From an uncultured Rubrobacteraceae bacterium (GTDB taxonomy: Bacteria > Actinomycetota > Rubrobacteria > Rubrobacterales > Rubrobacteraceae): a DNA stretch of 37,653 bases. The notes under the pieces were generated by a model. The model worked only from the letters and a program-made list of their open reading frames with translations, ran no database searches and had not been told where the DNA came from. The number at the start of each line of letters is the position of its first letter. Position 1 is the stretch's first letter. The stretch is from NCBI GenBank assembly GCA_902806015.1, contig CADCUZ010000073.1:1-37653 (forward strand), given 5' to 3'. The position numbers and the translations under genes are program-made. Positions 1-7,323 of the stretch are shown here, piece after piece.

Positions 1-2
1 AG

Positions 3-86
3 CTGGTGGACCCGTTCATAACCAAGAGCCCCTTTAACCTGAAGGCGTTCTGCGAGTCGTTGCCCAACAAGGTGATCACCCTCTGA
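3..86 (+). CDS. C-terminal end of an unidentified protein (partial)
   Basis: The window opens inside a plus-strand reading frame of 27 codons that stops at TGA 84-86. The tail reads like ordinary soluble protein (it contains SPFNLKAFCESLPNKVITL) with no membrane segment or known motif. I do not recognise the family. A strong intrinsic terminator 25 bases downstream supports this being a real gene end. Confidence 0.6.
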   Translation: MVDPFITKSPFNLKAFCESLPNKVITL

Positions 87-111
87 GCTAGAGGGCGCAC
101 CCATCGGCGCC

Positions 112-147
112 GGGCCGGGGCATCCTTCGGGAGCCCCGGCCCTTTTC
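112..147 (+). terminator. Rho-independent terminator
   Basis: A perfect 10-bp GC stem (GGGCCGGGGC at 112-121, GCCCCGGCCC at 133-142) with an 11-base loop is followed directly by TTTTC. It lies just after the stop codon of the partial plus-strand gene, so it very likely ends that transcript. Confidence 0.85.
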
Positions 148-360
148 GCGTCCGCGTTCGACCGATGAACGGAGTAGGTGTGTCCGCGCGGCGGCGCACA
201 TAAGAACCAACGCCCCGGCCGTGTCGCGCTCGTGAAAGATGGGCCACTAGGCCGATGGGTTGCTCTCGGCCCGTCCCGTAGATTCTCCGAGGACAGGGAA
301 AGGCCCACTCCCCCTCCGGGGCCCCTCCCACGCCTTCTCTCAGGCCGGGCCCCGGCTTAG
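148..360. other. intergenic stretch, nothing recognised
   Basis: GC-rich sequence between the terminator and the next minus-strand small gene. The frames open here have no convincing start, ribosome site or protein-like composition. A GC palindrome (GCCGGGCCCCGGC) at about 343-355 lies just downstream of the small minus-strand gene and might help end its transcript. Confidence 0.4.
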
Positions 361-471
361 TTACCCAATCGTTACCGGACACCGGAAGATGAGGACGAAG
401 ACGATGCCCGCGACCGAAGCGATGACGAGCAGGGTGGCAACGGAGACGATCCTTCGCGTTGCCGGGCTCAT
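361..471 (-). CDS. 36-residue single-pass membrane protein
   Basis: A short minus-strand frame runs from ATG 471 to TAA 361. It has a good ribosome site, AGGAG followed by 8 bases (ATAAGAG region) before the ATG. The product has a charged N-terminus (SPATRR), one clear hydrophobic helix (IVSVATLLVIASVAGIVF and a few more residues) and a short tail ending CPVTIG. The layout (positive N-terminus, one helix, almost no soluble part) fits a membrane microprotein with its N-terminus in the cytoplasm. No family is recognised. Neighbours give no functional clue, as the flanking genes are unrelated or decayed. The case rests on ribosome site plus clean helix; chance is possible at this length. Confidence 0.5.
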   Translation of the reverse strand: MSPATRRIVSVATLLVIASVAGIVFVLIFRCPVTIG

Positions 472-587
472 CTCTTATCTCCTCGCTTGTGCGCTACGAA
501 CGTGTCACGGTCAACGGTGCCTCCCCACGCAGCCTGGCGCATTCGGGGAGAGGCTATTCACCGTACGTACTAGAAGAGCGATTCTCG

Positions 588-619
588 GAACTTCGTCCTG
601 AGGGGGGTCTCCGAAGTTC
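588..619 (-). terminator. inverted repeat after the small multidrug exporter pseudogene
   Basis: GAACTTCG at 588-595 pairs with CGAAGTTC at 612-619 around a 16-base loop. It begins 2 bases past the stop of the minus-strand exporter remnant. It has no U-tract, so terminator function is only inferred. Confidence 0.35.
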
Positions 620-620
620 G

Positions 621-1046
621 CTAGAGCCCGAATAGCGAGAAGCCCAGGGCCGCGGCTCCGGTAAGGGCAGCCCCCCAGAACACCACGCTGGCGAGCATCC
701 ACAACAGCAGGGGCCGGGGAGGGGCACCTAGGGCCAGCGCCAAGAGCGTCGCCAGCAGCGGCCCCGTCAGCAGCGGGGCCTGCAATGCCACCCCAGGTAT
801 CCCGTAGCGCTTCCACACGCGCTCTATGCGCTCGCGACGCTTGGCGAGGGTGCGGCTGCGCTAGAACAGGTGGCGCAGCCGCCCGCCGGCCGCGACCACG
901 AGCGTAACCCCCGCAAGGGCGCTGGCTACGCTGACGGTGCCGCTCAAGGCGGGGAAGAGTCCTAGGGTCACGCCGGTTATGATCCCGACCCACACCTCCA
1001 AGGCGCCCGCGGCGGACGTGGAGAGGAGCTTCAAGAGCTGGTTCAC
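621..1046 (-). pseudogene. small multidrug export family protein interrupted by an in-frame amber codon
   Basis: One continuous minus-strand frame of 142 codons runs from GTG 1046 to the stop at 621, broken only by TAG at 861-863. Before the stop is a membrane segment (GVTLGLFPALSGTVSVASAL). After it comes a basic amphipathic stretch (RSRTLAKRRERIERVWKRYG), then two hydrophobic helices with the pattern IPGVALQAPLLTGPLLATLL and a GAPPRPLLLWML loop. This order is typical of the small multi-drug export proteins, about 150 residues long, which are proposed inner-membrane efflux proteins. The start is chosen because GAAAGAGG lies about 9 bases upstream of the GTG. A single base change would restore the gene, so the break is recent, or the codon is read through. 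Confidence 0.65.
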
Positions 1047-1301
1047 TGGGTCGGGCCTCTTTCCGAAAGGGCCACTCAGGGTATCATGAGAACTACCGAG
1101 CAAGCGGCCAATCCTGTATTCACCAGAGCGCGTAGAAGGGGCCTTCTTCGAAGTTCCGGGGGCGGTAAGCGGCGCAAACAGGTCCCCGTGTGTAGGATGT
1201 GTGCTCTGGCACGAACAGAGAAGGAGGTCGGGGCGGCCCCCTTCGCGGCACCGGTCCATGCCGCTGCTGCACGGCCTGAGGAGGTGCGAGGGGGGCGCGG
1301 G

Positions 1302-1445
1302 GTGTCCGTCCGGCAGCTCTCGGCCAAGGGCGGTGTTTCGGCGGCCTCCGTCTCGGACTTCGAAGAGCTGCGCCGGATGGCCTCGCCCCGGACCACGCGC
1401 AGGCTGGCCGAGGCTTTGGGGGTACGCAGGGAGGACTTGAGGTAG
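1302..1445 (+). CDS. short XRE-type helix-turn-helix protein, possibly a remnant
   Basis: The 47-codon frame from GTG 1302 matches the core of a Cro/C1-type DNA-binding domain: SVRQLSAKGGVSAASVSDFE (helices 2 and 3) followed by a SPRTTRRLAEALGV segment and REDL end. A GAGGGGGG ribosome-like site sits 6 bases before the GTG. The frame stays open back to ATG 1086, but the upstream part is arginine- and alanine-rich low-quality sequence, so I prefer the short form. Normal XRE domains carry an RGR-type turn after the recognition helix; here it reads EELRR. The N-terminal first helix is missing or degenerate, so this may be a decayed regulator. Confidence 0.4.
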   Translation: MSVRQLSAKGGVSAASVSDFEELRRMASPRTTRRLAEALGVRREDLR

Positions 1446-1586
1446 AAGTTTCGGAGTTCCCGCGACCTTGTTCACCCAGGCCTGTAGAAGGACCATTTTC
1501 TCGGAGGCTCGCCGTGGGAGATTCTAGGGGGCGTCCACACGAGGGCAACAATAAGGCCAAGGCCCTTCTATGCCCCGGCCTTCGGT

Positions 1587-1781
1587 TCACTCCTGTCGAC
1601 CTACGCCGATTGCATAGACCTCTGTACCGGCTTCGGGGTGCTCTGCTCTATCGTCCGCGTCGTGAGCTCCTCCACCCAACACCCCCACACCCCTGAGCGT
1701 CTTGGTAGCGCGAGCAATGGCCCGTTCTATGGCATCCTCGAAGCCCTGCTCCGAGATGGCGCTCGGTTCTGTTACTCCCTT
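1587..1781 (-). pseudogene. dodecin-like flavin-binding protein remnant
   Basis: Minus-strand translation from about 1781 gives GVTEPSAISEQGFEDAIER followed by AIARATKTLRGV. This is the N-terminal two thirds of a dodecin (usually about 70 residues, a flavin-storing dodecamer), including the family's VTE-(x)-S-x-(x)-S-(x)-FEDAI helix and the TLR turn. After TLRGV the frame loses the expected beta strands. The WVEELTTRTIEQ stretch found two bases over looks like the continuation, so a frameshift near 1675-1685 is likely. No start codon remains upstream, and a stop interrupts the shifted tail. Assignment is by eye from the family pattern. Confidence 0.45.
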
Positions 1782-1815
1782 CGATCGAGGGCTCCCCCGC
1801 GTCCCCTCGCGTCGG

Positions 1816-2817
1816 TTAGGACCTTCTGCGCAGGGCCGCCAACAATCCCAGCGCCGAGCCCGCCGCGGCCCCCCGCCTCACCACCGGGTGCATCTCGAGC
1901 CAGTTGTAGAGGCTTCGCGAGAACGCCCGGAAGCCGTCCCTCGCCGTGTCGTGCCCGGGTATCGGATCGTAGAGGTTGTCAGGATCGTTCTCGGACCTCG
2001 GCTCGGCTGTCTTCTGCGGGCTGAAACCCGCCCGCGTCGTCAGGACGGCGTCGAGCATGCGCGGGGAGAGGCGCTGGTTGAGGATCAGCGCCTGGGCCGC
2101 CCCCCCGCTGACGAGGTCTCGCGCCGGGTTCTCGGCGGCGTACACGATGATGTTCGCCACGGTCCCCGGCTCGTAGATCGGCGGGATGCCCACCGGCTTT
2201 ACGCCGATCTTGGTGCGCCCCTTGTCGAAGAACGGCGTGTTTATGGTCCCCGGCAGCACCTGGGTGACGCTGATCGGCCATCCTTCGTGTTTGAGCTCCA
2301 CGCGCAGGGCCTCGAGGAAGCCGTCTATGCCGTGCTTTGAGGCCCCGTAGGCGCTGTGGAAAGGGAACGAACGCTTGGCCTCGACCGAGGAGATGTGGAT
2401 CATCGCCCCGCGGCCCTCCCGCTTTATGTGCGGCAGGGCCGCCATCGCCCCGTAGACCTGACCCATAAGGTTCACGTCGATTACCCTCGCGAACTCCTCG
2501 GGGGTCGTCTGCTCGAAGGTGGCGAACAGCCCCACCGCGGCGAGGTGCACCCAGGTGTCGAGCCTGCCGTACTCCTCCACCGCGCGGTCGGCCACCGCCT
2601 TGACCTGCTCGAAGTCCGAGGTGTCGGCGACCACGGCCGTCGCCTGGCCGCCCCCGCGTCGTATCTCCTCCACAAGAGAGGCGAGCCCCTCCTCGCCGCG
2701 GGCGGAGACCACCACCTTCGCGCCCCGCCGGGCAAACCGTGCGGCCGACTCCCGCCCTATGCCGCTTGAGGCCCCCATCAGGACCACCACCTGCTCCTCT
2801 ACCGGCTTGAGCCGCAT
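1816..2817 (-). CDS. SDR family oxidoreductase with C-terminal extension
   Basis: A 333-residue short-chain dehydrogenase/reductase. The Rossmann cofactor loop GASSGIG is at residues 15-21, the structural Asn in DVNLMG near 116, Ser in HISSVE near 143-144 and the catalytic pair in YGASK (Tyr157, Lys161). SARGEEGL after beta-2 suggests NADP(H). Classical SDRs have about 250 residues; this one carries about 80 more, with a proline/aspartate-rich linker and a hydrophobic end (SALGLLAALRRR), as in the long SDRs that may associate with membranes. ATG 2817 is preferred because AAGGAG lies 8 bases before it; the ATG at 2823 is only 2 bases from that site. The substrate is unknown. It follows the HAD gene by 31 bases and may share its transcript. 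Confidence 0.88.
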   Translation of the reverse strand: MRLKPVEEQVVVLMGASSGIGRESAARFARRGAKVVVSARGEEGLASLVEEIRRGGGQATAVVADTSDFEQVKAVADRAVEEYGRLDTWVHLAAVGLFATFEQTTPEEFARVIDVNLMGQVYGAMAALPHIKREGRGAMIHISSVEAKRSFPFHSAYGASKHGIDGFLEALRVELKHEGWPISVTQVLPGTINTPFFDKGRTKIGVKPVGIPPIYEPGTVANIIVYAAENPARDLVSGGAAQALILNQRLSPRMLDAVLTTRAGFSPQKTAEPRSENDPDNLYDPIPGHDTARDGFRAFSRSLYNWLEMHPVVRRGAAAGSALGLLAALRRRS

Positions 2818-2848
2818 ACTCATCGCTCCTTGTGCTTTCCGACCCGTC

Positions 2849-3508
2849 TTACGAATCGGTAGGGTTGAGTTCCTCGGGGAAATCGTCGTCGAGCAGCTCG
2901 CGGCAGTCTTCGTAGACCGCGTAGGCACCCGCCTCTTCGAGCTCTGCGCGGCTGAAAGCCCCCCCGGTCATGACCGCCGCGGCCCTCACCCCTGCCTCCT
3001 TGGCGGCCTCGATGTCCCAGATCGAGTCGCCCACCACCACGGCGTCCTCGGGGGAGACCCCCGCCCGCTCCAGGGCGAGCCCGAAGATGTCGGGGGCGGG
3101 CTTCGACTCTTCGGCATCGTCCGAAGAGACGACCCCGGAGATCTTGCCCTCGGCCCCGAGTTCTTCCATGTGGTGCTCGAGTTCCTCGGGCTTGGCGCTG
3201 GTGGCCAGCCAGACCTCGTAACCCCGCTCGACCAACGAGGCTACGAGCTCCTTGGCCCCGGGCAAGGGGTGCCCGCGTTCCTGCAGCTTGCCGTAGTACT
3301 CGCTGTGGAGCTCGCTGACCCGCTCGACTTTCCCCTCCTCGACGAACTCGGGGATCAGCCTGTCGGAGCCCTTGCCCACCTCGTGGTGGATCCTCGAGCG
3401 CGGCGGCCACACTCCTACTTCCTCGAACGCCCGCGCCCAGGCCTCGATGTGCAGGTAGTTGGTGTCCATGAGCGTCCCGTCTATGTCCAGGAACACTGCC
3501 TTTACCAA
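2849..3508 (-). CDS. HAD superfamily hydrolase, phosphoglycolate phosphatase-like
   Basis: A 219-residue haloacid dehalogenase-type phosphatase (subfamily IA). The nucleophile motif DIDGT has Asp8 and Asp10, the helical cap covers roughly residues 15-85, motif II is LATSAKPE, the motif III lysine lies in ESKPAPDIF, and motif IV is GDSIWDIEAAKEAG. All acidic residues needed for Mg-dependent phosphoryl transfer are present. Relatives act on phosphoglycolate, beta-phosphoglucomutase substrates and other small phosphates; the substrate here cannot be told. The start is TTG 3508 with AGGAGG 6 bases upstream. It precedes the SDR gene on the same strand with a 31-base gap. Confidence 0.88.
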   Translation of the reverse strand: MVKAVFLDIDGTLMDTNYLHIEAWARAFEEVGVWPPRSRIHHEVGKGSDRLIPEFVEEGKVERVSELHSEYYGKLQERGHPLPGAKELVASLVERGYEVWLATSAKPEELEHHMEELGAEGKISGVVSSDDAEESKPAPDIFGLALERAGVSPEDAVVVGDSIWDIEAAKEAGVRAAAVMTGGAFSRAELEEAGAYAVYEDCRELLDDDFPEELNPTDS

Positions 3509-3640
3509 AGTCGTCCTCCTCGTCTGCCTCGGCCCGCCTTGACGAGCCCAGAGAAAAAAAGCCTTACCCAGACCTTCGTCACGCTCTTGGGTGTCCTCGC
3601 TCTCTTTCCGCCCGCTTCAGCGCCCCTGCAAGGGGTGGAG

Positions 3641-3997
3641 CTAAGAGAGCGGCGCGCCGCCGGTGACGCCCAGAACCTCGCCGCTGACGTAGCTCGACTC
3701 CTGGGAGGCGAGGAAGACGTAAGGCGGCGCCAGCTCGGCCGGCTGGGCCGGGCGCCCGATGGGGGACTCCGAGGCGCCGAACTGCGTGACCTGCTCGGCG
3801 GGCATGGTGGCCGGGATCAGCGGCGTCCACACCGGCCCCGGTGCCACCGCGTTGACCCTGATGCCCCGCGCTATCAGGTCCTGCGCGAGCCCCTTGGTGA
3901 AGGTGACGATGGCGCCCTTGGTGGAGGCGTAGTCCAGGAGCCCCGGCTCGGGTTGGTAGGCCTCGATGTTTGAGGGCAAGGGACCGCATTGTCCCAT
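3641..3997 (-). pseudogene. 5'-truncated SDR oxidoreductase
   Basis: Only the C-terminal half of an SDR is left. It starts shortly before the active-site segment (EAYQPEPGLLDYASTKGAI, with catalytic Tyr and Lys) and continues through GIRVNAVAPGPVWTPLIP to the usual SYVSGEVLGVTGG end. The whole cofactor-binding half (TGxxxGIG, NAG) is missing in all frames upstream, so it cannot bind NAD(P) normally. A very good ribosome site, AAAGGAGG 7 bases before ATG 3997, immediately precedes the remnant, so an internal deletion of about 150 codons may have joined the original start region to the tail. The product, if made, would be 118 residues. The intact relatives are the general-stress type SDRs. Confidence 0.7.
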
Positions 3998-4447
3998 GGG
4001 CGCCTCCTTTTGCAACACAACGTTTTATGTACTTGCGTTCCCCCGGTTCACCTCCGCCTCCTCGCAAGCCTCGCTTTCCACACCACCGTGCACACCAGCG
4101 CGGGAGCGCTAATTCTTGCGCTAGATGAGAGGGCCGTCGGAGACGACTTGAGGGCCCTGCAATCCGAAGAGCGCAAACCGAAGTCGCGCTCCCGCTAACC
4201 TGTTTCGTGTTCCCATGTTCTGTGCTTTGGTCTAACGCCAAGAGATGACGACGGTGGGCGGCGAAGGGGGCACCCGGCTTTATGGCTTACATCCACGCGA
4301 TCGCAGCGGGTGACCTTCAGTGGGTTTTGTACGCCGTATCGCCGCTCGTGGGTGTCCTACACGACGAGCTCTGCTCGTACTGATCCGGAGGAGGGGCTTC
4401 GGCAGGGGGGGCTTCGGTTTTTTGGCAGAAGGCGCGGATCGTTCGGG
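3998..4447. other. intergenic region, no firm gene
   Basis: About 450 bases with slightly lower GC than the surroundings. The plus strand holds a 33-codon frame from ATG 4282 to TGA 4383 (MAYIHAIAAGDLQWVL...), hydrophobic but without a good ribosome site. I see no promoter, repeat or RNA structure I can defend. Confidence 0.35.
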
Positions 4448-4561
4448 GTGTCGAGGATCCTGTTGGTGGTGCTGTCCACCACCGCGCTCGGGCCGAGGGT
4501 GCTCGTGGGGCTGATCGCCATCGTCGCATACAGCTTCTTCAACAATCGACGCGGGCGATAA
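4448..4561 (+). CDS. possible small hydrophobic protein or remnant
   Basis: A plus-strand frame open from 4310 ends with a hydrophobic segment (RILLVVLSTTALGPRVLVGL, then IAIVAYSFF) and a basic tail NNRRGR. The part before GTG 4448 looks non-coding. Read from GTG 4448 it gives a 37-residue one-helix peptide with a positive C-terminus. No convincing ribosome site is visible and no family is recognised, so it may be the tail of a decayed membrane protein. Confidence 0.25.
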   Translation: MSRILLVVLSTTALGPRVLVGLIAIVAYSFFNNRRGR

Positions 4562-4646
4562 GTCGATTTCTCGTCCGGGGCTCGAGGTTGACGGACCGTC
4601 GTTGCGCCGCGCTTTGTGCGCCCGCCTCTGCCTCCTCGCGGGCCCG

Positions 4647-5024
4647 CTAGCCTACGACGGTGTAGGTGCCGGTGGCTAGCGCCACGACCTCCTCGTCTTC
4701 CTGTACCACCTCGGCCTCGACGACGGTCAACCGCTTGCCGCCCTTTCGCACCCTGGCTGTCGAGGCGATAAAGCCGGGCTTCCCGGGCGCCATGTAATTG
4801 ATCTTTATCTCTACGGTGACGGGACGTTCGTCCTCTTCGGCGACCGTGGTGTTGAGGGCCTCGGCCATGGAGACGTCCACGAGGGTGGAGATTGCCCCGC
4901 CGTGCACGGTACCGCCCGGGTTGAGGTGCCGATCCCCCGCCCGCATCCTCACGACCGCGCGGCCTTCCTCCGCCTCGGACAGCTCTATCCCGACCAGCTC
5001 CCTGAAACCCCCTTTTCCGTCCAT
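4647..5024 (-). CDS. PaaI family (hotdog fold) acyl-CoA thioesterase
   Basis: A 125-residue hotdog-fold thioesterase. The family signature RHLNPGGTVHGGAISTLVD is present, with the HGG turn and the acidic residue (Asp of LVDVSMAEAL) that activates water in PaaI-type enzymes. It continues with the central strands (VTVEIKINYMAP) and a VALATGTYTVVG end. Relatives hydrolyse phenylacetyl-CoA or other small acyl-CoAs and usually work as tetramers in the cytosol; the substrate here is not evident. ATG 5024 is chosen because the domain begins right after it and the length matches the family. The ribosome site is weak (AGGG about 12 bases upstream). It stands alone. Confidence 0.85.
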   Translation of the reverse strand: MDGKGGFRELVGIELSEAEEGRAVVRMRAGDRHLNPGGTVHGGAISTLVDVSMAEALNTTVAEEDERPVTVEIKINYMAPGKPGFIASTARVRKGGKRLTVVEAEVVQEDEEVVALATGTYTVVG

Positions 5025-5230
5025 TTCGGGATGTTTCCCTGCGTGGGACAACCGGAAACCGACCTCCGCGCGTGCCCGGGCACCTACAACGCGACCGCGC
5101 CGCTTTTCGGCGGGGCTGGGGGAGGTGGCTTCCCGGAAGCCCGCGCGACAAAGTCGGTCAGCACCCACCGTGCGGGTTATCTACGTCCACTTCGCTGTCG
5201 CCTCCTCGCGGACGTCGCGGCAAAGAGCGA

Positions 5231-5476
5231 CTACTGAACCGGCGCCCTCATCCAAGATTCCACGACGGGCCAAGGGAGCAGCCAGTGTTTGTCGGTTATT
5301 GTTGCGATGACCGTTTGCCCCACCATGCGGTGCTCGCCCCCGACCATGTCGTGCGAGAAGCGCCCCGACTGCTTGCCGCCGACCAGGGCAGCGCCGTTCT
5401 CCTTGGCGACCCTCTTGGCCCTCGCCAGCAGCGAAAGCGGCTCAACCGTCGTGTGCATGCTGAAAATACTCGCCAC
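5231..5476 (-). CDS. hypothetical protein of 81 residues
   Basis: The frame from GTG 5476 has an AGGGAG site 6 bases upstream and ends at 5231. The sequence looks protein-like: an N-terminal helix (VEPLSLLARAKRVAKENGA), a glycine/serine turn (GGKQSGRFSHDMVGGE), then strand-like residues (HRMVGQTVIATITDKHWLL) and a PWPVVESWM end. The alternation of strand and turn suggests a small alpha/beta fold. I do not recognise a named family. It may be conserved in related actinobacteria, but that is only an impression from its composition. The frame continues upstream without a stop, but there the sequence looks non-coding. Confidence 0.5.
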   Translation of the reverse strand: MASIFSMHTTVEPLSLLARAKRVAKENGAALVGGKQSGRFSHDMVGGEHRMVGQTVIATITDKHWLLPWPVVESWMRAPVQ

Positions 5477-5883
5477 TATCTTCTCCCTTCCGTACTCGTG
5501 CGAATGCTTCAACGGTAAGACCGCACGCGTGCCCTCAGGACGTGACACGTCCCTGACGGCAGCTCTAGCTAGCCTCGCGCAGCTAGAGGGCGATTCCCCC
5601 GTCCGTACACCACCGCTTGCCTCGACCACCGCTCGGAACACCAGGCCTGGCGTTGTCCTTCCTAGTTCGCGTGGGCCCGCGCGAACGAGACCCTGCTGTG
5701 GGCGGGCAGGAGGGGCGTCAGGCACACCCTCGCCAGGCACACCTATCACCTACGACCTCATAAACGGCTAGGGCCAGGTGGGCACCCTGGCTGCTCGCGT
5801 GCACGCGAGCGCCCCGTCGGTGGCACCGGGAGGGTCACAACGCACGTATCTCTGGCCCCGCCACGCCCGGGCGCGTCCTGATC
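5477..5883. other. intergenic region without a recognised gene
   Basis: About 400 bases between two minus-strand genes. Short inverted repeats occur (AGCTCTAGCTAG followed by GCAGCTAGAG around 5560-5590, and GCGTGCACGCGAGC near 5797). None has a terminator U-tract or known RNA shape. No frame here has both a ribosome site and protein-like sequence. Confidence 0.4.
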
Positions 5884-6507
5884 CTACCTCCCGGGCGGGC
5901 GGGGTATCAAGAAAGGCGCCGCTCGACGGTAACGCTCGAAGGCCTCCCCGTACGCCATCCGCAGTCGCCGCTCTTCGTGCATGGAGCCTAGCACCACATA
6001 GAGGATCACGAGTGCCGCGAGGGTGGCGCGATTCACCGTCATGCGGGGCCACAGCAAGAAGAAACCCATCGCCCCCAGGTTGCCGGGGTGCCGCGTGAAA
6101 CGGAACGCCCCCACCCTCTCCATCTCGCCGTCGGCGCCGATCGGGGGTCCCTGCGCCTCCGCCTCGGGGCGCGACTCGCGTCCCGTCATTGCCCTCCATA
6201 ACGGGACGACGCCGGCAAACTCGAGCACGCCGACGACCCGTACTCCCGAGAAGAGCACGCCCAAAGAGCCGACCTGGCCGGCCCGAAAGAGCCAGGACCA
6301 AGGCGGCCTCGCCCGGTATATCTCCCGGTCCGGGAGGCGCACGAACCGCCTCGCCGCCCAGGCCACCGTCACCAACGACTGGGTGTTGAAGGCGAGGCGA
6401 TACAGGCCGTCGCGACAGCGCGGACCCGCGGTTCGCGCGACCAGGTCCTTGGCCGGTTTGGAGGCCAGCAGGCTGTGGACGCACGCCCAGATCGCGCAGA
6501 TCAGCAC
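5884..6507 (-). CDS. NnrU / isoprenylcysteine methyltransferase-like membrane protein
   Basis: A 207-residue integral membrane protein of the NnrU-ICMT type. It has four or five hydrophobic helices and the family's C-terminal signature: FRFTRHPGNLGAMGFFLLWP, then a short loop, a helix (LVILYVVLGSMH) and EERRLRMAYGEAFERYR. In the ICMT family the RHP and the double Glu near the end bind S-adenosylmethionine. Relatives methylate thiols or prenylcysteines, or have unknown roles near denitrification genes. GTG 6507 is chosen because the first helix (LICAIWACVHSLLASK) begins at once, as in relatives, with TAGGG 6 bases upstream. The frame also opens at ATG 6615, but the added residues look non-coding. 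The true substrate is unknown. Confidence 0.75.
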   Translation of the reverse strand: MLICAIWACVHSLLASKPAKDLVARTAGPRCRDGLYRLAFNTQSLVTVAWAARRFVRLPDREIYRARPPWSWLFRAGQVGSLGVLFSGVRVVGVLEFAGVVPLWRAMTGRESRPEAEAQGPPIGADGEMERVGAFRFTRHPGNLGAMGFFLLWPRMTVNRATLAALVILYVVLGSMHEERRLRMAYGEAFERYRRAAPFLIPRPPGR

Positions 6508-7323
6508 GACGCGCCCTACGGCGGCGCGCTCCCTCGTCGCGGCTCCCGGAAGGACTCGACCTTTCGTGCGCTCCCCCTGTCCTGCGATAGGTTTACACCC
6601 CACGGCGGCCTGCATGCCCTCGCGCCTGCATGCAGGCCGATCTGGTGTGTCTGATAGGCGACCAGTCTAACTCTTGGCAACCCCGCCTGCACCTCCCCTG
6701 CGCGGCCGGCAGCTTTGGGCCTATGGAAGTACGGCATCCTGGGAACCTCGCACGAGGGGCGTCTCGGAAGTCCGCCGCTTACTAAACCCGTGCTCACACC
6801 ATCGTCTTCCGAGGATGCACGAAGGCATCTGCTTGAGCCCCACAAAGAGCACACCCCCGCCGCCAAGACCAGTGCGGTGCTGATAAGGAACCGCCCCAGC
6901 GTCCCGTACGCAAATCCCGGTTCTCTGGCGGCTATCGAGGCCCCAACAGGGCGGTGGCCTCGATGATGCTTCACATCCTACGCAACGCGCTTCAGGAAGG
7001 CCCCGACAACCTCACGCGTACCGCCGTGCCCCGGCCGGGCCCGGAGCGAACCCCCTGGCTAGAAAGATACACTCCGCCGGATGCCGCGTGTCCGGTGGGC
7101 GTCCATCGTCCTTCGCCTTCTCGGAGGCCTGGCGTGCCAGCCCCTTCAGCGGGGCCACTGCGCGTCCTGCGCTACCGGCCCGCCGCTCGACCCTACCACC
7201 GCGCCGAAGACTAGGCTTGGCGTTTCCCAACTTGCGCGGGCCCGTTCCTGCCGGACGAGGGGTGCAGCGGGCCGATGACCCGGCAGGCTCACGCCCAGAG
7301 GATCACTCGAGCCTGCCCCAAAT
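6508..7323. other. long non-coding or decayed stretch
   Basis: About 800 bases between the NnrU-like gene and the TauE gene. Apart from the possible DUF2905 remnant listed separately, I find only arginine- and proline-rich frames typical of random high-GC DNA. No promoter or terminator stands out. Confidence 0.4.
6798..6931 (-). pseudogene. possible DUF2905-type small membrane protein remnant
   Basis: Minus-strand translation gives LGRFLISTALVLAAG, then one frame over GGGVLFVGLKQMPSCILGRR. Joined by one frameshift near 6868 they resemble the start of DUF2905 proteins, about 70-residue membrane proteins with LGRxLI...VLxxxGxL...LGRLPGD. The expected second helix is not found. The match is short and by eye only. 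Confidence 0.3.

Noticed and set aside
2519..3973. Long plus-strand frame (484 codons) opposite the SDR and HAD genes
   Set aside because: Both minus-strand genes have full catalytic motifs; the opposite frame has none.
4282..4383. 33-codon hydrophobic frame
   Set aside because: No ribosome site, no family pattern and no support from neighbours; noted only in the intergenic entry.
5644..7260. Two similar stretches (around 5644 and 7213, both with GGCxTGGCGTT and GCGxGGGCCCG) as a dispersed repeat
   Set aside because: The similarity covers only about 35 bases with several mismatches, which is weak in such GC-rich DNA.
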